Assembly: GCF_028369105.1 (NCBI RefSeq)
Contig: NZ_JAQNDO010000001.1
Location: forward strand, 6,418,501 to 6,482,500
Direction of reading: 5' to 3'
DNA from: Polyangium mundeleinium
GTDB lineage: Bacteria > Myxococcota_A > Polyangia > Polyangiales > Polyangiaceae
DNA length: 64,000 nt
Shown here piece after piece: positions 9,157-18,640 of the stretch. A program made the translations under genes and the position numbers. Position 1 is the stretch's first letter, and every line of letters starts with the position of its first letter. The notes under the pieces are model-generated. The model was not told the DNA's origin. It ran no database searches and saw nothing but the letters and a program-made list of their open reading frames with translations.

Positions 9157-10308
9157 TTACGCCGTCGCCGCCGGGGCGCCGTACCTCCCGCAGAGATCGA
9201 TCTCGGCGCGGAGCTCGTCCGCAAGCGCGCGCGCGACGGCCTTCATCGAACCGGTTCGCCTCAGCACATCCATCTGCCGCATGCTCGAGTTGCCCCGCGA
9301 GAGCAGGCCCTCGGCGCGCGCGAGATCCGCCTCCTCGCCGAGGGCGCGCGCCTTCGGCCGGGTGATGTCGAACAGGTCCTCGGCCATTCTCCGAAGGGCT
9401 CGCGAATGCCCCTCGGCGTCGACGACGAGCTCGGCGTCGAGCCCATCCCGGGCAGCGCGGTGACCGTTTTCCTTTTCGATCCACCACGGGATCGCCCGAG
9501 GGAGCCGCGGATCCGTCGTGGCGTCGTCCATCACGACCGCGAGCAGTGAATGCACGAGCGCGCCGAGCGCGAGAGCGTCCGCGTTGGTGGGCTGTGCATC
9601 CATGATCCGCACCTCGAGCGTGCCGAGGTCGGGGCGCGGACGCAGATCCCAGTGCATGTCCCGGTACGACGCGAACATCGCGGCCCGCTCGACCACGTCC
9701 ACGAAATGCAAAAAAGCTGCCCAGTCGTCGAACGCCGGGGCGATTCCCGCGCTGCGCGTGGGGGCGAGCAGGCAGCGCCGGAACGAGGCGAACGAAGTCT
9801 CCCTGCCGCAATACGCGGGCGACGACGCCGAGAGCGCGAGCAGGACGGGCAAGACGGCGCGGATCTGGGCCATGACACGGATCGCGACCTCCCCGGAAGG
9901 CATGCCCACGTGCACGTGCAGCGCATACACGATCTGCGTGTTCGCGAGATACCCGCTCCTCCGCTGCATTTCGAGGTACCGCGGCAGCGGCGTGACGGGG
10001 ACGATCCGCTCGCAGAAGGGGTGCGTCCCGGCGCCGACGAGGACCATGCCGAGCCGCGCCGCCGCCTCCGATACGCGCGAGACCCGTTCGAGGAGCGCCC
10101 CGCGGAGCAGCGCCGTCGACGCCATCGGAGCCGTGACGACCTCCACGCAGGGCTCGATCACTTCGGGTTTGATGCACGGATCCGGCGGGAGGAGCGCGAG
10201 CAGCGGCGCGATTCCCTCGTGGAGATCGAGCGTCTCGTGGTGGACGAGCTGCCATTCGAGCTCGAGGCCGACCGTGGGCGGGCTCGGGTGGAAATCACGG
10301 GGCATCAT
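9157..10308 (-). CDS. YbdK-type carboxylate-amine ligase (GCS2 family)
   Basis: 383 residues. It begins with the family hallmark TVGLELEWQLV near residue 12 and contains the ALHVHVGMPSGEVAIRVM motif and the C-terminal RGNSSMRQMDVLRRTGSM segment typical of the GCS2/YbdK proteins, which are weak glutamate-cysteine ligases or ATP-dependent carboxylate-amine ligases of unknown physiological substrate. The ATG at 10308 overlaps the stop of the M20 amidohydrolase gene (ATGA), so the two genes form one operon; the pair may make and cleave an amide bond in the same pathway (inference). It converges on the RND permease with a 69-bp gap. Confidence 0.9.
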   Translation of the reverse strand: MMPRDFHPSPPTVGLELEWQLVHHETLDLHEGIAPLLALLPPDPCIKPEVIEPCVEVVTAPMASTALLRGALLERVSRVSEAAARLGMVLVGAGTHPFCERIVPVTPLPRYLEMQRRSGYLANTQIVYALHVHVGMPSGEVAIRVMAQIRAVLPVLLALSASSPAYCGRETSFASFRRCLLAPTRSAGIAPAFDDWAAFLHFVDVVERAAMFASYRDMHWDLRPRPDLGTLEVRIMDAQPTNADALALGALVHSLLAVVMDDATTDPRLPRAIPWWIEKENGHRAARDGLDAELVVDAEGHSRALRRMAEDLFDITRPKARALGEEADLARAEGLLSRGNSSMRQMDVLRRTGSMKAVARALADELRAEIDLCGRYGAPAATA

Positions 10309-11489
10309 GGTCGTCTCGCCAAACAGCGCTGCGCCTCGCGCGCGACCTCGGCGAAGAAGGCCGCGCCGAGCGGCAAGACGTCCTCGTCCACCGTGAAGGC
10401 GGGGCTATGCAGGGGGACGTAATCCCAGCCATCCCTGCGCGCGCCGAAGCGGACGAAACAGCCGGGCGTCTCGTGCAGATAATACGCAAAATCCTCCGAG
10501 CCCATGCTGGGGTGCTCCTGTGGAAGCACGTCGTTCGCGCTGAAGATACGCGCCGCGGCGCGGCGGCAGATCGAGGCCTCACGCGCCGTGTTGACGACGG
10601 GCGGGTATCCCTCGACGAGCTCGACGCCGACCACAGCGCCGTGCAAGGAGCCGACGGCGTCGGCCATGCGGCGGATGCCGCGCATCACGCGGAGACGGGC
10701 GGCCTCGACGGTCGTGCGAATGCTCCCTTCGAGCACCGCTTCCTCGGCGATGACGTTCGCGGCCGTCCCGGCCTGCACGCGGCCCACGGTGATCACCGTG
10801 GGGTGGAGCGGATCCGACTCGCGCGAGACCAGGGTTTGCAGCACCGAAATCAAGAAAGCCGCGACGATCACCGCGTCGACGGCCTCGTGCGGGCGCGCGC
10901 CGTGCCCGCCCTTGCCATGGACCCGCAGGACGAACCGGTCCGACTGCGCCGTGACCACGCCCTCGGTGACCATGATTTGCCCCGTGTGGTAATGGTGGGT
11001 CACGTGTCCGCCGAAAATGGCGGAGACCCCGGCGAGCGCGCCGGACCGCATCATGACGCGCGCCCCACCGCCGTGCTCCTCGGCGGGCTGAAAGATGAGC
11101 ACCACGTCTCCCGCGGGCGGATCGCCTCGCGAGAGCAGCCGCGCGGCCCCGAGCACCATGGCCATGTGCGCGTCGTGGCCGCAGGCGTGCACGCGCCCCG
11201 GGCGCTTCGACGCGAACGGCAGCCCCGTGGACTCGTCGCCGGGCAATGCATCCATCTCGGCGCGCAGCGCAATGGCGGGGGCCGCCGGATCCCGTCCTTG
11301 GATCCGGCCGACCACGCCCGTGCCGCGCCCGCCGTACGTCGCGGGGATCCCCAGGCGGGAGAGCTCCTCTAGGATGAAATGGGCCGTCTCCTCCTCCACG
11401 AAGGCGAGCTCGGGGATGCGATGCAAGCCGCGCCGGAGGGCGACGAGATCGTCGCGGAAAACGGATGTATCGGGGATTTCCACCGGCAT
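10305..11489 (-). CDS. M20-family metal-dependent amidohydrolase
   Basis: 394 residues from the ATG at 11489 (MPVEIPDTSV). M20D features are clear: LRRGLHRIPELAFVEEET, the metal-binding HACGHDAHMAM, a QPAEEHGGGA catalytic Glu pair, the dimerisation domain (GKGGHGARPHEAVDAV) and a final metal ligand in MGSEDFAYYL. Relatives hydrolyse N-acyl or indole-acyl amino acids (hippurate, N-acetyl amino acids). A longer N-terminus is open to 11585 but is Arg/Pro rich and unlike the family. It is divergent from the PLP decarboxylase gene and co-transcribed with the ligase. Confidence 0.92.
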   Translation of the reverse strand: MPVEIPDTSVFRDDLVALRRGLHRIPELAFVEEETAHFILEELSRLGIPATYGGRGTGVVGRIQGRDPAAPAIALRAEMDALPGDESTGLPFASKRPGRVHACGHDAHMAMVLGAARLLSRGDPPAGDVVLIFQPAEEHGGGARVMMRSGALAGVSAIFGGHVTHHYHTGQIMVTEGVVTAQSDRFVLRVHGKGGHGARPHEAVDAVIVAAFLISVLQTLVSRESDPLHPTVITVGRVQAGTAANVIAEEAVLEGSIRTTVEAARLRVMRGIRRMADAVGSLHGAVVGVELVEGYPPVVNTAREASICRRAAARIFSANDVLPQEHPSMGSEDFAYYLHETPGCFVRFGARRDGWDYVPLHSPAFTVDEDVLPLGAAFFAEVAREAQRCLARRP

Positions 11490-11605
11490 GCCCTCCGAAC
11501 GGTTCGAAGGGGCACGTAACGCGGGCCGGCGTGAAAGGAAGCGGCTTGACCGGCATGCCGGGGGCCCAAGGGTCTTTACGAACACGGCCGGGGGAGGGAC
11601 GAGGC

Positions 11606-13330
11606 GTGGACGCGAACGAACGACCGATGAGCCGAGCGCCCGAGGGGGCAGAGGACCCTTGCTTGGTGTTCGACCGTGCCTCCGGCCTCGACGACGAGCT
11701 CTTTCGCCTGCGGGCCGAGGGGCTCTCGCCCGCCGAGCGCGCGGCGGCCCTCGACGCGCTCTTTCGTTACGAATCCCGACAGACGGATCTCTTGCTCGGA
11801 TACCAGTGCAACGAGCGGATCGATTGCGCGGAGACCCTCTCGCGATATCTCGATCGGCACCTCAACAACGTCGGCGACCCGTTCCAGAGCGGGTCGGCCA
11901 GCTTCAACACGAAATGGCTCGAGCGCGCCGTGCTCGATTATTTTGCCGCGCTCTGGCGCGCGAAGACCCCGCACGATCCCGACGACGGCGCGTCGTACTG
12001 GGGCTACCTGCTCACGATGGGCTCGACCGAGGGCAACCTCTACGGGCTCTGGAACGCCCGGGATTACCTCGCCGGGAAGTTCCTGCTCATCGACCCCGAG
12101 TCGGCGGACGAGGCGCGGGCGGCGGCCTCGAACGGAGGCGCGCGCGTCGTGCCTCCGCGCCTCGTCTATCAGCAGGCGCCCGCGCCCGAAAGCCAGCCGA
12201 ACGCGCGCGTCCCGATCGCATTTTATTCGCAAGATACGCATTACTCCATCATCAAGGCGATGCGGGTGCTCGACATCCGCACGTTCTACGAGGTCGGCAC
12301 CGAGCGCTACCCCCGCGACAACCCGCTCGCGCCCGGCAAGCCGTGGCCGCACGAGGTGCCGTCGGTCGGCGGGACGAACGGCGTCGGGGTCATCGACATC
12401 GACGCGCTGACCACGCTCGTCGCGTTTTTCGCCTCGCGGGGCCACCCGATCCTCGTCAATTTCAACTACGGAACGACCTTCAAAGGCGCCTACGACGACG
12501 TGGAGGCGGCCGGGGCCGCGCTCCTGCCCATCCTGCGCCGGTACGGCCTCGACGAGCGCGAGGTTCATTATGATCCCAGGGATTGCCGGAAGTACGACGT
12601 CCGCACGGGGTACTGGTTCCACGTCGACGGCGCGCTCGGCGCCGCGTACATGCCCTTCCTGGAGATGGCCCACGCGGCGGGGCGGATCACGACGCGCGGG
12701 CCGAACTTCGATTTCCGTCTCCCGTACGTGTGCTCCCTCGTGATGAGCGGGCACAAATGGATCGGCGCGCCGTTTCCTTGCGGCGTGTACATGACCCGGA
12801 CGAAGCTCATGCTCCGGCCGCCCAGCCGGCCCGAGTACATCGGCTCGCCCGACACCACGTTCGCCGGATCCCGCAATGGCCTGTCCGCCCTCGTCCTCTG
12901 GGATCACCTCGCCAGGCGCTCGTACGAGGATCAGATCCGGAAAGCGCTCTACACGGAGGATCTCTCGGCCTACGCGGAGCGGAGACTACGCGAGCTCGGC
13001 CAGCGGCTCGGGCAAGCTCTTTGGGTCGAGCGCGCCCCGCTTTCGCTCACCATTCGCTTCCGGGCCGTGAGCCCCGCGCTCGCGTTCAAGTACACACTGG
13101 CGTGCGAGACGCTCTACGTGGATGGAGAAAAACGGCAATACCACCACATTTACGTGATGGAGCACGTCACGCGCGAGCGCATCGACGCGTTCCTGAACGA
13201 CCTCGCGGCCCCCGACGCGTTCCCGGCGCAGGAAGTCCGGCCCACGGCGCCGGCCCATGAAAGCCACGTGGCTGGGCGCGAGGGCAGGCTCATGCACGTG
13301 CCGCATACGGGGCGCAGCTTCAGCGGCTGA
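11606..13330 (+). CDS. Group II PLP-dependent decarboxylase (histidine decarboxylase-like)
   Basis: About 574 residues from GTG 11606, which follows a good Shine-Dalgarno (GGAGGGACGAGGC). An ATG at 11627 is an alternative start. PLP-binding features of group II decarboxylases are present: a NFNYGTTFKGAYDD segment, HVDGALGAAYMPF (the Asp that contacts the pyridine nitrogen), and the Schiff-base lysine in MSGHKWIGAPFPCG (Lys384). The SGHK-x-IG-x-P-x-PCG pattern resembles PLP-dependent histidine decarboxylases. It also has extra N- and C-terminal sequence compared with bacterial histidine decarboxylase (about 380 residues). The amino-acid substrate is not determinable from sequence. It lies divergent from the M20/ligase operon with 116 bp between. 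Confidence 0.88.
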   Translation: MDANERPMSRAPEGAEDPCLVFDRASGLDDELFRLRAEGLSPAERAAALDALFRYESRQTDLLLGYQCNERIDCAETLSRYLDRHLNNVGDPFQSGSASFNTKWLERAVLDYFAALWRAKTPHDPDDGASYWGYLLTMGSTEGNLYGLWNARDYLAGKFLLIDPESADEARAAASNGGARVVPPRLVYQQAPAPESQPNARVPIAFYSQDTHYSIIKAMRVLDIRTFYEVGTERYPRDNPLAPGKPWPHEVPSVGGTNGVGVIDIDALTTLVAFFASRGHPILVNFNYGTTFKGAYDDVEAAGAALLPILRRYGLDEREVHYDPRDCRKYDVRTGYWFHVDGALGAAYMPFLEMAHAAGRITTRGPNFDFRLPYVCSLVMSGHKWIGAPFPCGVYMTRTKLMLRPPSRPEYIGSPDTTFAGSRNGLSALVLWDHLARRSYEDQIRKALYTEDLSAYAERRLRELGQRLGQALWVERAPLSLTIRFRAVSPALAFKYTLACETLYVDGEKRQYHHIYVMEHVTRERIDAFLNDLAAPDAFPAQEVRPTAPAHESHVAGREGRLMHVPHTGRSFSG

Positions 13331-13349
13331 CAGGCTCCACGGCGAGAGC

Positions 13350-14063
13350 TCAACGCGGCGTGAAGATGGCCAAATCGTCGATGCCGAGGGCTTGCTCCAT
13401 CCTGGCCACGTCTGCGACGGCGTCCTCGAAGCCATGTTCGCCGAAGAGCTCGTGCTCGCGGTCCTCGAATGCCTCGCCGAGCGCCTCGTACGCGTCCTTC
13501 GAGACGATCGACCGGAATGCGGGAAACAGCACGGTGTCCTCGCGCGCCTCGTGCGGGCGGTACATCCTGACGAATTGCCGGAGCACCGTCACGAGCCTCC
13601 CGCGATTGGCCTCTTTCGACGCGGCGAGCCGCCGGACCTCGTCCGTCAGGCGGCGCCCCGCCTCGTGCTGGCTCCGGAGCACGCTCACCAGATCAACGAG
13701 CTTTCCCGCCTGCACGAACCGGGGAAAGAGGTGCTCCTCTTCGAGCTTCTCGTGATACTCCTCGATGAAGCGCCGCAGGAGCCCGGTCGCGCTCGCGAGG
13801 ACGTCCATGGGCATCTCCTCCTTCGATGCGAGGCGGCGCGCGGATTCGTCGTACACGAGCAGGACGCGGTTCAGGACGCCGTGCTCGCGCATCAGGTCCT
13901 CCGCCGGGGACACGTCCGGCTCTTCTTGGGCCTCCTTCCGCCCCTGGGCGCGCGGAGACGCGATCGAGGCGGACGTACCGGCGCAGCCCCCGACGAGCAG
14001 GCCCGCGCCCGCAGCTCCGGCGGATCGAAGAAACGTCCGGCGCAGGCGATTTCCACGCTCCAT
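13350..14063 (-). CDS. Hemerythrin-like domain lipoprotein with twin-arginine signal
   Basis: 237 residues. The ATG at 14063 has a consensus Shine-Dalgarno (GGAGGTG) 6 bases upstream. The N-terminus has a twin-arginine motif (RRTFLR, Arg8-Arg9) and then a lipobox (LVGGC, Cys27), so it is probably Tat-exported folded and lipid-anchored. The rest is a four-helix hemerythrin-like domain: REHGVLNR, EEYHEKLEEEHLFP, SQHEAGRRL and YRPHEAREDTVLFPAF supply the His/Glu ligands for a di-iron site. Roles of the family include oxygen, NO or iron sensing. Tat export fits prior cofactor insertion. It is convergent with the decarboxylase gene, 19 bp apart. Confidence 0.88.
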   Translation of the reverse strand: MERGNRLRRTFLRSAGAAGAGLLVGGCAGTSASIASPRAQGRKEAQEEPDVSPAEDLMREHGVLNRVLLVYDESARRLASKEEMPMDVLASATGLLRRFIEEYHEKLEEEHLFPRFVQAGKLVDLVSVLRSQHEAGRRLTDEVRRLAASKEANRGRLVTVLRQFVRMYRPHEAREDTVLFPAFRSIVSKDAYEALGEAFEDREHELFGEHGFEDAVADVARMEQALGIDDLAIFTPR

Positions 14064-14281
14064 GACCGACACCTCCTGCTTTCGTGTGTCGCGAATTCGA
14101 TCGATATCGAGATACGGCTGCGGCGAGGCACGGTCAAGGCCGGCGGGCTGCGGCGTCCGAGCAAGATTTCCACGCTGTTCCAACCTGTGCCACGCCTGGC
14201 ACCCGTGCCGCGCCCCCCGAGGCGCGCCGCCCCTGCTCGTCGGAGATTCCCCGGGGCACGACCGTTGCTCGTCCGCCCGGC

Positions 14282-17200
14282 ATGAAACGTAGCATTCTGC
14301 GGCGCGCCGCTTTCTTGCTCCTCGCGCTCTCGAGCGCCTCGGCACTCTGGGCTTGTGGCGATGGTGGCGGCAATCCAAACCCCGGCTCCGGCGGCGGAGA
14401 CCAGGGCGGCGGTGGACAGGGCGGCGGTGGCCCCGGCGGTGGAGACCAAGGCGGCGGCGGACAGGGCGGGACGGGCGGGTTCGACTGGCCCGTCGATACC
14501 TATCCCATCTCGATCACGCCGTCCGACACCTGGAAAAACCAGATCTCGTACCCCTACGACCCCTTCGTCTCGGAGCCCAATGGCAACAGCCTGGATGGCG
14601 GCGTCCGGTGGATCAAATTCACCGTCCTGATGCACGACCCGACGAAGGTGTATTTCCAGGACAGCTACCCGTACCCCTTCCACGCGCCCTTCGCCGTCGA
14701 GCGCCTCGATCCGTTCTTCGGCATGTCGATCGCCGAATACAACGACGTCTCGCTGCACGCGGAAGGCCAGAAGGCCATCCTCGGCGCCGTGCTCATCCCG
14801 CCCGATCCGCTGAGCTTCCCGGAGTACGGCATCCAGCTCGTCCGGCAGGACGCATACGACCCCGAGATGGCGCGCGTCGTCCTCGATCTCGTGAAAAAGA
14901 ACGTCGTGGCGGAGACGCCGGTGACGCCGTTTTATTTCCCCACGTACGAGCAAAACGCATCGGCGCAGGAGAACCAGAGCTTCTACGCCAATGCAGGCTT
15001 CCCCGTGAGCAGCGTCGATCGGTGGATCGGGGGCAACCAATGTTATGCGATGGGCTGGGCGCTCGGCAAGCTCCGCTACGTGCCTACCGATCAGATCGAG
15101 GACGCGTACACGAATGGGACGTTGAAATCAGAGGACATCCTCCTCACCGATGCGATCCCCGCGGAATTGCCTTATCTCGCGGGGATCGTCTCCCTCTCAC
15201 CGTCGACGCCGAATGCGCACACCGCCATCCTCGCGACCTCGTTCGGCATCCCGTTCGTGTACCTCGCGAGCGAGGCGGAACGCGAGCAAGCCAAGGCCCT
15301 CGACGGCAAGGAGATCATCCTGCGCGCGAAAAACCAGTACGGCCGTTGCGACGCCGCACTCTTCGACATGAACGGCGCGCTCACGGCCGCCGATCGCGAC
15401 GCGCTGCTCGCGCAGAAAAAGCCGGCACCTCTCTCCTTTTCGCCCAAGCAGACGCTCGGCGCCATCGTCCGGAACACCGACGATCTCGGCCCGGCCGACA
15501 TCGTTCATTTCGGCGGCAAGGCGGCCAATTACGGCCTGCTCCGCGACGCGATCCCCGACGATTCCCAGGAAGCCCTCGCCCTCTCGTTCGACCTATGGGA
15601 CGGCTTCCTCGATCAAACCATGCCGGGCGGCAAAACGCTGCGGCAGGAAATCGGCGAGCGGCTCGCGAGCTACCAGTACCCGCCGAACCTCGCCGCCCTC
15701 AAGGTCGATCTCGCCGCCATTCGCGCACGAATCGAGGGCGACGCGACCTTCTCGGACGCCCAGCGGCAAGCGGTCCTCGCCGCGCTCGCCTCGTTCGATC
15801 CGGCGCGCAAGATCCGCTTCCGCAGCTCGACCAACGTCGAGGACAGCGACGCATTCACGGGCGCAGGGCTCTACGACAGCGCGAGCGGCTGCCTCGCCGA
15901 CGACACCGACGCGGACACCACGGGCCCGAGCCATTGCGACGCGTCACAAAGCAGCGAGCGCGGCGTGTTCCGCGCGCTCCAGAAGGTGTACGCGAGCTTC
16001 TACAACGACAACGCCTTCATCGCGCGCCTGCTCTACGGCGTGAACGAGAGCGACGTCGGCATGGGCGTGCTCGTCCATTACTCCTACCCGGACGAGGACG
16101 AGCTCGCGAATGGAGTGGCGACGAACGTGCGCCGCACCGACCCGATCGACGACATGAAAATCGTCTCGCAGGTCGGCGCGCTCAGCGTGACGAACCCCGA
16201 GGGCGGCGCGCTCCCCGAGGTCGTCCACGGCTTCCATTCCCAGTGGGGCAACTCGTTCGCTACCATCGCCGGATCGAGCCTCGTGCCGCTCGGCGGCCAC
16301 GTCATGGAGTGGGACAGCGATTACGTGAAGCTCGGCGGGCTGCTCGGCAAGGTGGCGGATCGGTTCGCCGAGGCCCATCCCGGCAAACCGACGTTCGCGC
16401 TCGATTACGAGTACAAGAAGATGAAACCCGACGGGGCGCTGCTCATCAAGCAGGTGCGCGAGCTGCCGCTGCCGGACGACAAAGCCACGCTCACGCCCTT
16501 CCTCGTCCCCGGGCCACGCGTGCTCTGCACGCTCCAGGGCGAGCAAAGCGACGTCTTTGCCCTCCATCGGCTGAAAATGCGCGCGTCGCTCCGGGCGCGT
16601 ACGGGGTTCGTCGACGCGGCGAGCCTCGCGGCCGAGACGTTGTATGGCGACGTGTCGTTCACCTACGTCTCCGCGAATGGCGTTTCGACCCTCACGGGCA
16701 ATCCGGGGACGTGGCCCTCCGCCGCGCACAGCTTCATGAGCGATCAGACGCTCGATCTCTTCACGTCGGGCAGCGGCGCGGACGCGCGGACCCTCGAGCT
16801 CTCGACGAGCTCCGTGCCCACGCTGCTCCCGCCGTCCGACGGCCCGATCCTCGCCCTTCGCGACATGGAGATTCAGCTCGCGGCGGAGTATACGACGCCG
16901 GTCCCGTATCTCGACTGGGATGGCACGCCGGCGAAACGCACGCGGGACGATGCCATTCGCCTCACCACGTGCATGGACGAGGGACCCCTCCCGTCGGGCG
17001 CGTCGATGCAGACAAGGACGATCGAGGCGGGCGGCGTGAAAATCGTGACGAAGTATTACTGGCCAGCGCCGCCCACCGGCGTCGTCGCCGGCTACACCGC
17101 GCCGCTCCTGCGCTGGGAGGAGACGCGGATCGAGGGCCTCACGACGGCGCCCATCGTGCTCAAGGGGTATTTCTCGCAGACGTACCGGCCGCAGCACCAC

Positions 17201-17356
17201 AACTTCAGCGAGGATTTCCTCTTCGAGCCGGCCCTCGAAGAGGGTTTGCCCGCGAACGTGCTCGCCGAGCTCACGGCGAAGGGGATTCGTCAGATGTACG
17301 TGCTCGGCACCACGATCGGCACGATCGACCCGGCCGGGCAGATGAAGACGCTGTAA
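14282..17356 (+). CDS. Lipoprotein with PEP/pyruvate-dikinase-like domains
   Basis: 1024 residues. A signal peptide with lipobox-like LWAC (Cys25) is followed by a Gly/Gln-rich tether (27-62). A phosphohistidine-like segment (LSPSTPNAHTAILATSFGIPFVYL, His313) precedes an ATP-grasp-like PPDK N-terminal segment (IRFRSSTNVEDSDAFTGAGLYDS, from Arg514; KQVRELPLP near 730). In pyruvate phosphate dikinase the order is ATP-grasp first; here it is reversed, as in plant glucan-water dikinase. The last 280 residues look like an unassigned beta-rich domain. A dikinase outside the cytoplasm would lack ATP, so it may bind a ligand or be non-enzymatic. The start was chosen because the signal peptide begins here. 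Confidence 0.8.
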   Translation: MKRSILRRAAFLLLALSSASALWACGDGGGNPNPGSGGGDQGGGGQGGGGPGGGDQGGGGQGGTGGFDWPVDTYPISITPSDTWKNQISYPYDPFVSEPNGNSLDGGVRWIKFTVLMHDPTKVYFQDSYPYPFHAPFAVERLDPFFGMSIAEYNDVSLHAEGQKAILGAVLIPPDPLSFPEYGIQLVRQDAYDPEMARVVLDLVKKNVVAETPVTPFYFPTYEQNASAQENQSFYANAGFPVSSVDRWIGGNQCYAMGWALGKLRYVPTDQIEDAYTNGTLKSEDILLTDAIPAELPYLAGIVSLSPSTPNAHTAILATSFGIPFVYLASEAEREQAKALDGKEIILRAKNQYGRCDAALFDMNGALTAADRDALLAQKKPAPLSFSPKQTLGAIVRNTDDLGPADIVHFGGKAANYGLLRDAIPDDSQEALALSFDLWDGFLDQTMPGGKTLRQEIGERLASYQYPPNLAALKVDLAAIRARIEGDATFSDAQRQAVLAALASFDPARKIRFRSSTNVEDSDAFTGAGLYDSASGCLADDTDADTTGPSHCDASQSSERGVFRALQKVYASFYNDNAFIARLLYGVNESDVGMGVLVHYSYPDEDELANGVATNVRRTDPIDDMKIVSQVGALSVTNPEGGALPEVVHGFHSQWGNSFATIAGSSLVPLGGHVMEWDSDYVKLGGLLGKVADRFAEAHPGKPTFALDYEYKKMKPDGALLIKQVRELPLPDDKATLTPFLVPGPRVLCTLQGEQSDVFALHRLKMRASLRARTGFVDAASLAAETLYGDVSFTYVSANGVSTLTGNPGTWPSAAHSFMSDQTLDLFTSGSGADARTLELSTSSVPTLLPPSDGPILALRDMEIQLAAEYTTPVPYLDWDGTPAKRTRDDAIRLTTCMDEGPLPSGASMQTRTIEAGGVKIVTKYYWPAPPTGVVAGYTAPLLRWEETRIEGLTTAPIVLKGYFSQTYRPQHHNFSEDFLFEPALEEGLPANVLAELTAKGIRQMYVLGTTIGTIDPAGQMKTL

Positions 17357-17461
17357 CCCTTCATTCGAGACGCACGTCTCTACTTCTTCGCCGCCCGCGG
17401 GAACACCGGTCGCCGGCCCGGGACCTGAGCATGGGTCTCATCTGGAAGCCGTTTCGCTGAA

Positions 17462-18613
17462 TTATCGCGGCATCTTCCCGATATCGACGACCCGCGCCGC
17501 GCGTGGCCGCGTCTGCCATCGGAGCAGTTGAATCGGCCATGCGACCTTCGACGCACCGTTATGGAAGAGCGCCACGCGATCCATCTGCGGCACCGGCAGC
17601 CAGAGCGCGCCGTCGCCGTCGAGAAACGGCGCGTCGGCCCAGTGCAGGCGCGGATCCGTCACGAGCGTCGTCAACGAGCCATCCGGCATGCGCTTTTTCA
17701 CGGAGTTCGTCGCGAGCTCCGTGAAGTAAAGCTCGCCCCCCGGCCCGAGGGCCGTGCCGCCCACGGGAGGCAAATCCGCCCACGGCTCGACCTTGCTCGC
17801 GAGCGCTTCCGGCGAGAGCGATGCGTCGTCGAGCGCGCTCGTGGGCACGCGCGACCACGGACCGCCGAGCGGCCCATAGAAGAGCCATTCTCCATCGGAG
17901 CTCACCTCGAGCGGATCGGCATGCACGCGGAGCGGCTCGCCCGAGGGGTTTTTCACGACCGCGCCGCCGACCACGATATCGCGATCCGCGCGGGCCGTGA
18001 CGGAGGCATGCCCATCGAGGACGCGGCGACCCTTGCCGCTCGCGAGGTCCACGACCACGAGCGCCGGCGCGCCCGCATCCGTGAGGTACACGCTTCGCTT
18101 GCCGAAACGCACGTCGTCGATGTAGCTCCCGCGCTTCGTCACGCCGTCGAGCGGCACGATCTGCTCCACGGCCCCCCCCGGCAGCCCGATCCGGATGAGC
18201 TTCGCGCCGCCGGGAATCGGATCGCCGCCAAACGTGGGTGCGCCCGTGTCCACGACCCATAGCGCGCCCGCGCCGTCGAGGTGCAGGGCGTTCACGCTCA
18301 CGAACGCGCGCGAGGGATCCTCGCCGGGATGAAAGCCATTCCACGCCGCATCCGGAAACGGAGCGACGCGCCCCTTCGCGTCGAGCGCGCCCACGGCCGG
18401 CCCACGTGAGCCGGTCCAGCGGGGTCCGGCCACGAAAACGCGACCCGCGTGAACGGCGACGGCGTTCCAGATCATCCCGTCGGAGCTCGCCACCACCTCG
18501 ATCGCATCTTCGGTCTTGCTCGCGGGCGTGGCAGGCGCGATCGTGGCGCTGCCGCACGCCGTCATCATGATCCCGGTTAAAATCGCACCCATCGCACTCG
18601 TTTTCATGCGCAT
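17462..18613 (-). CDS. Beta-propeller lipoprotein (SMP-30/NHL/Yellow-like)
   Basis: 383 residues from ATG 18613, which has a GAGAGGA Shine-Dalgarno; the next ATG (18607) is equally in frame. The lipobox is MMTAC (Cys20). The mature part shows repeated short strands with DG-x-LW, GxLYFTELAT and GSYIDDVRFGKRSVYLTDAGAPALVVVDL blades, as in SMP-30/gluconolactonase and Yellow/major royal jelly proteins. Possibly a lactonase or sugar-binding surface protein. Only 27 bp separates it from the divergent LysR gene, a hint that LysR controls it. Confidence 0.8.
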   Translation of the reverse strand: MRMKTSAMGAILTGIMMTACGSATIAPATPASKTEDAIEVVASSDGMIWNAVAVHAGRVFVAGPRWTGSRGPAVGALDAKGRVAPFPDAAWNGFHPGEDPSRAFVSVNALHLDGAGALWVVDTGAPTFGGDPIPGGAKLIRIGLPGGAVEQIVPLDGVTKRGSYIDDVRFGKRSVYLTDAGAPALVVVDLASGKGRRVLDGHASVTARADRDIVVGGAVVKNPSGEPLRVHADPLEVSSDGEWLFYGPLGGPWSRVPTSALDDASLSPEALASKVEPWADLPPVGGTALGPGGELYFTELATNSVKKRMPDGSLTTLVTDPRLHWADAPFLDGDGALWLPVPQMDRVALFHNGASKVAWPIQLLRWQTRPRAARVVDIGKMPR

Positions 18614-18640
18614 GATCCTCTCCCGTATCGAAGGCGCCCC

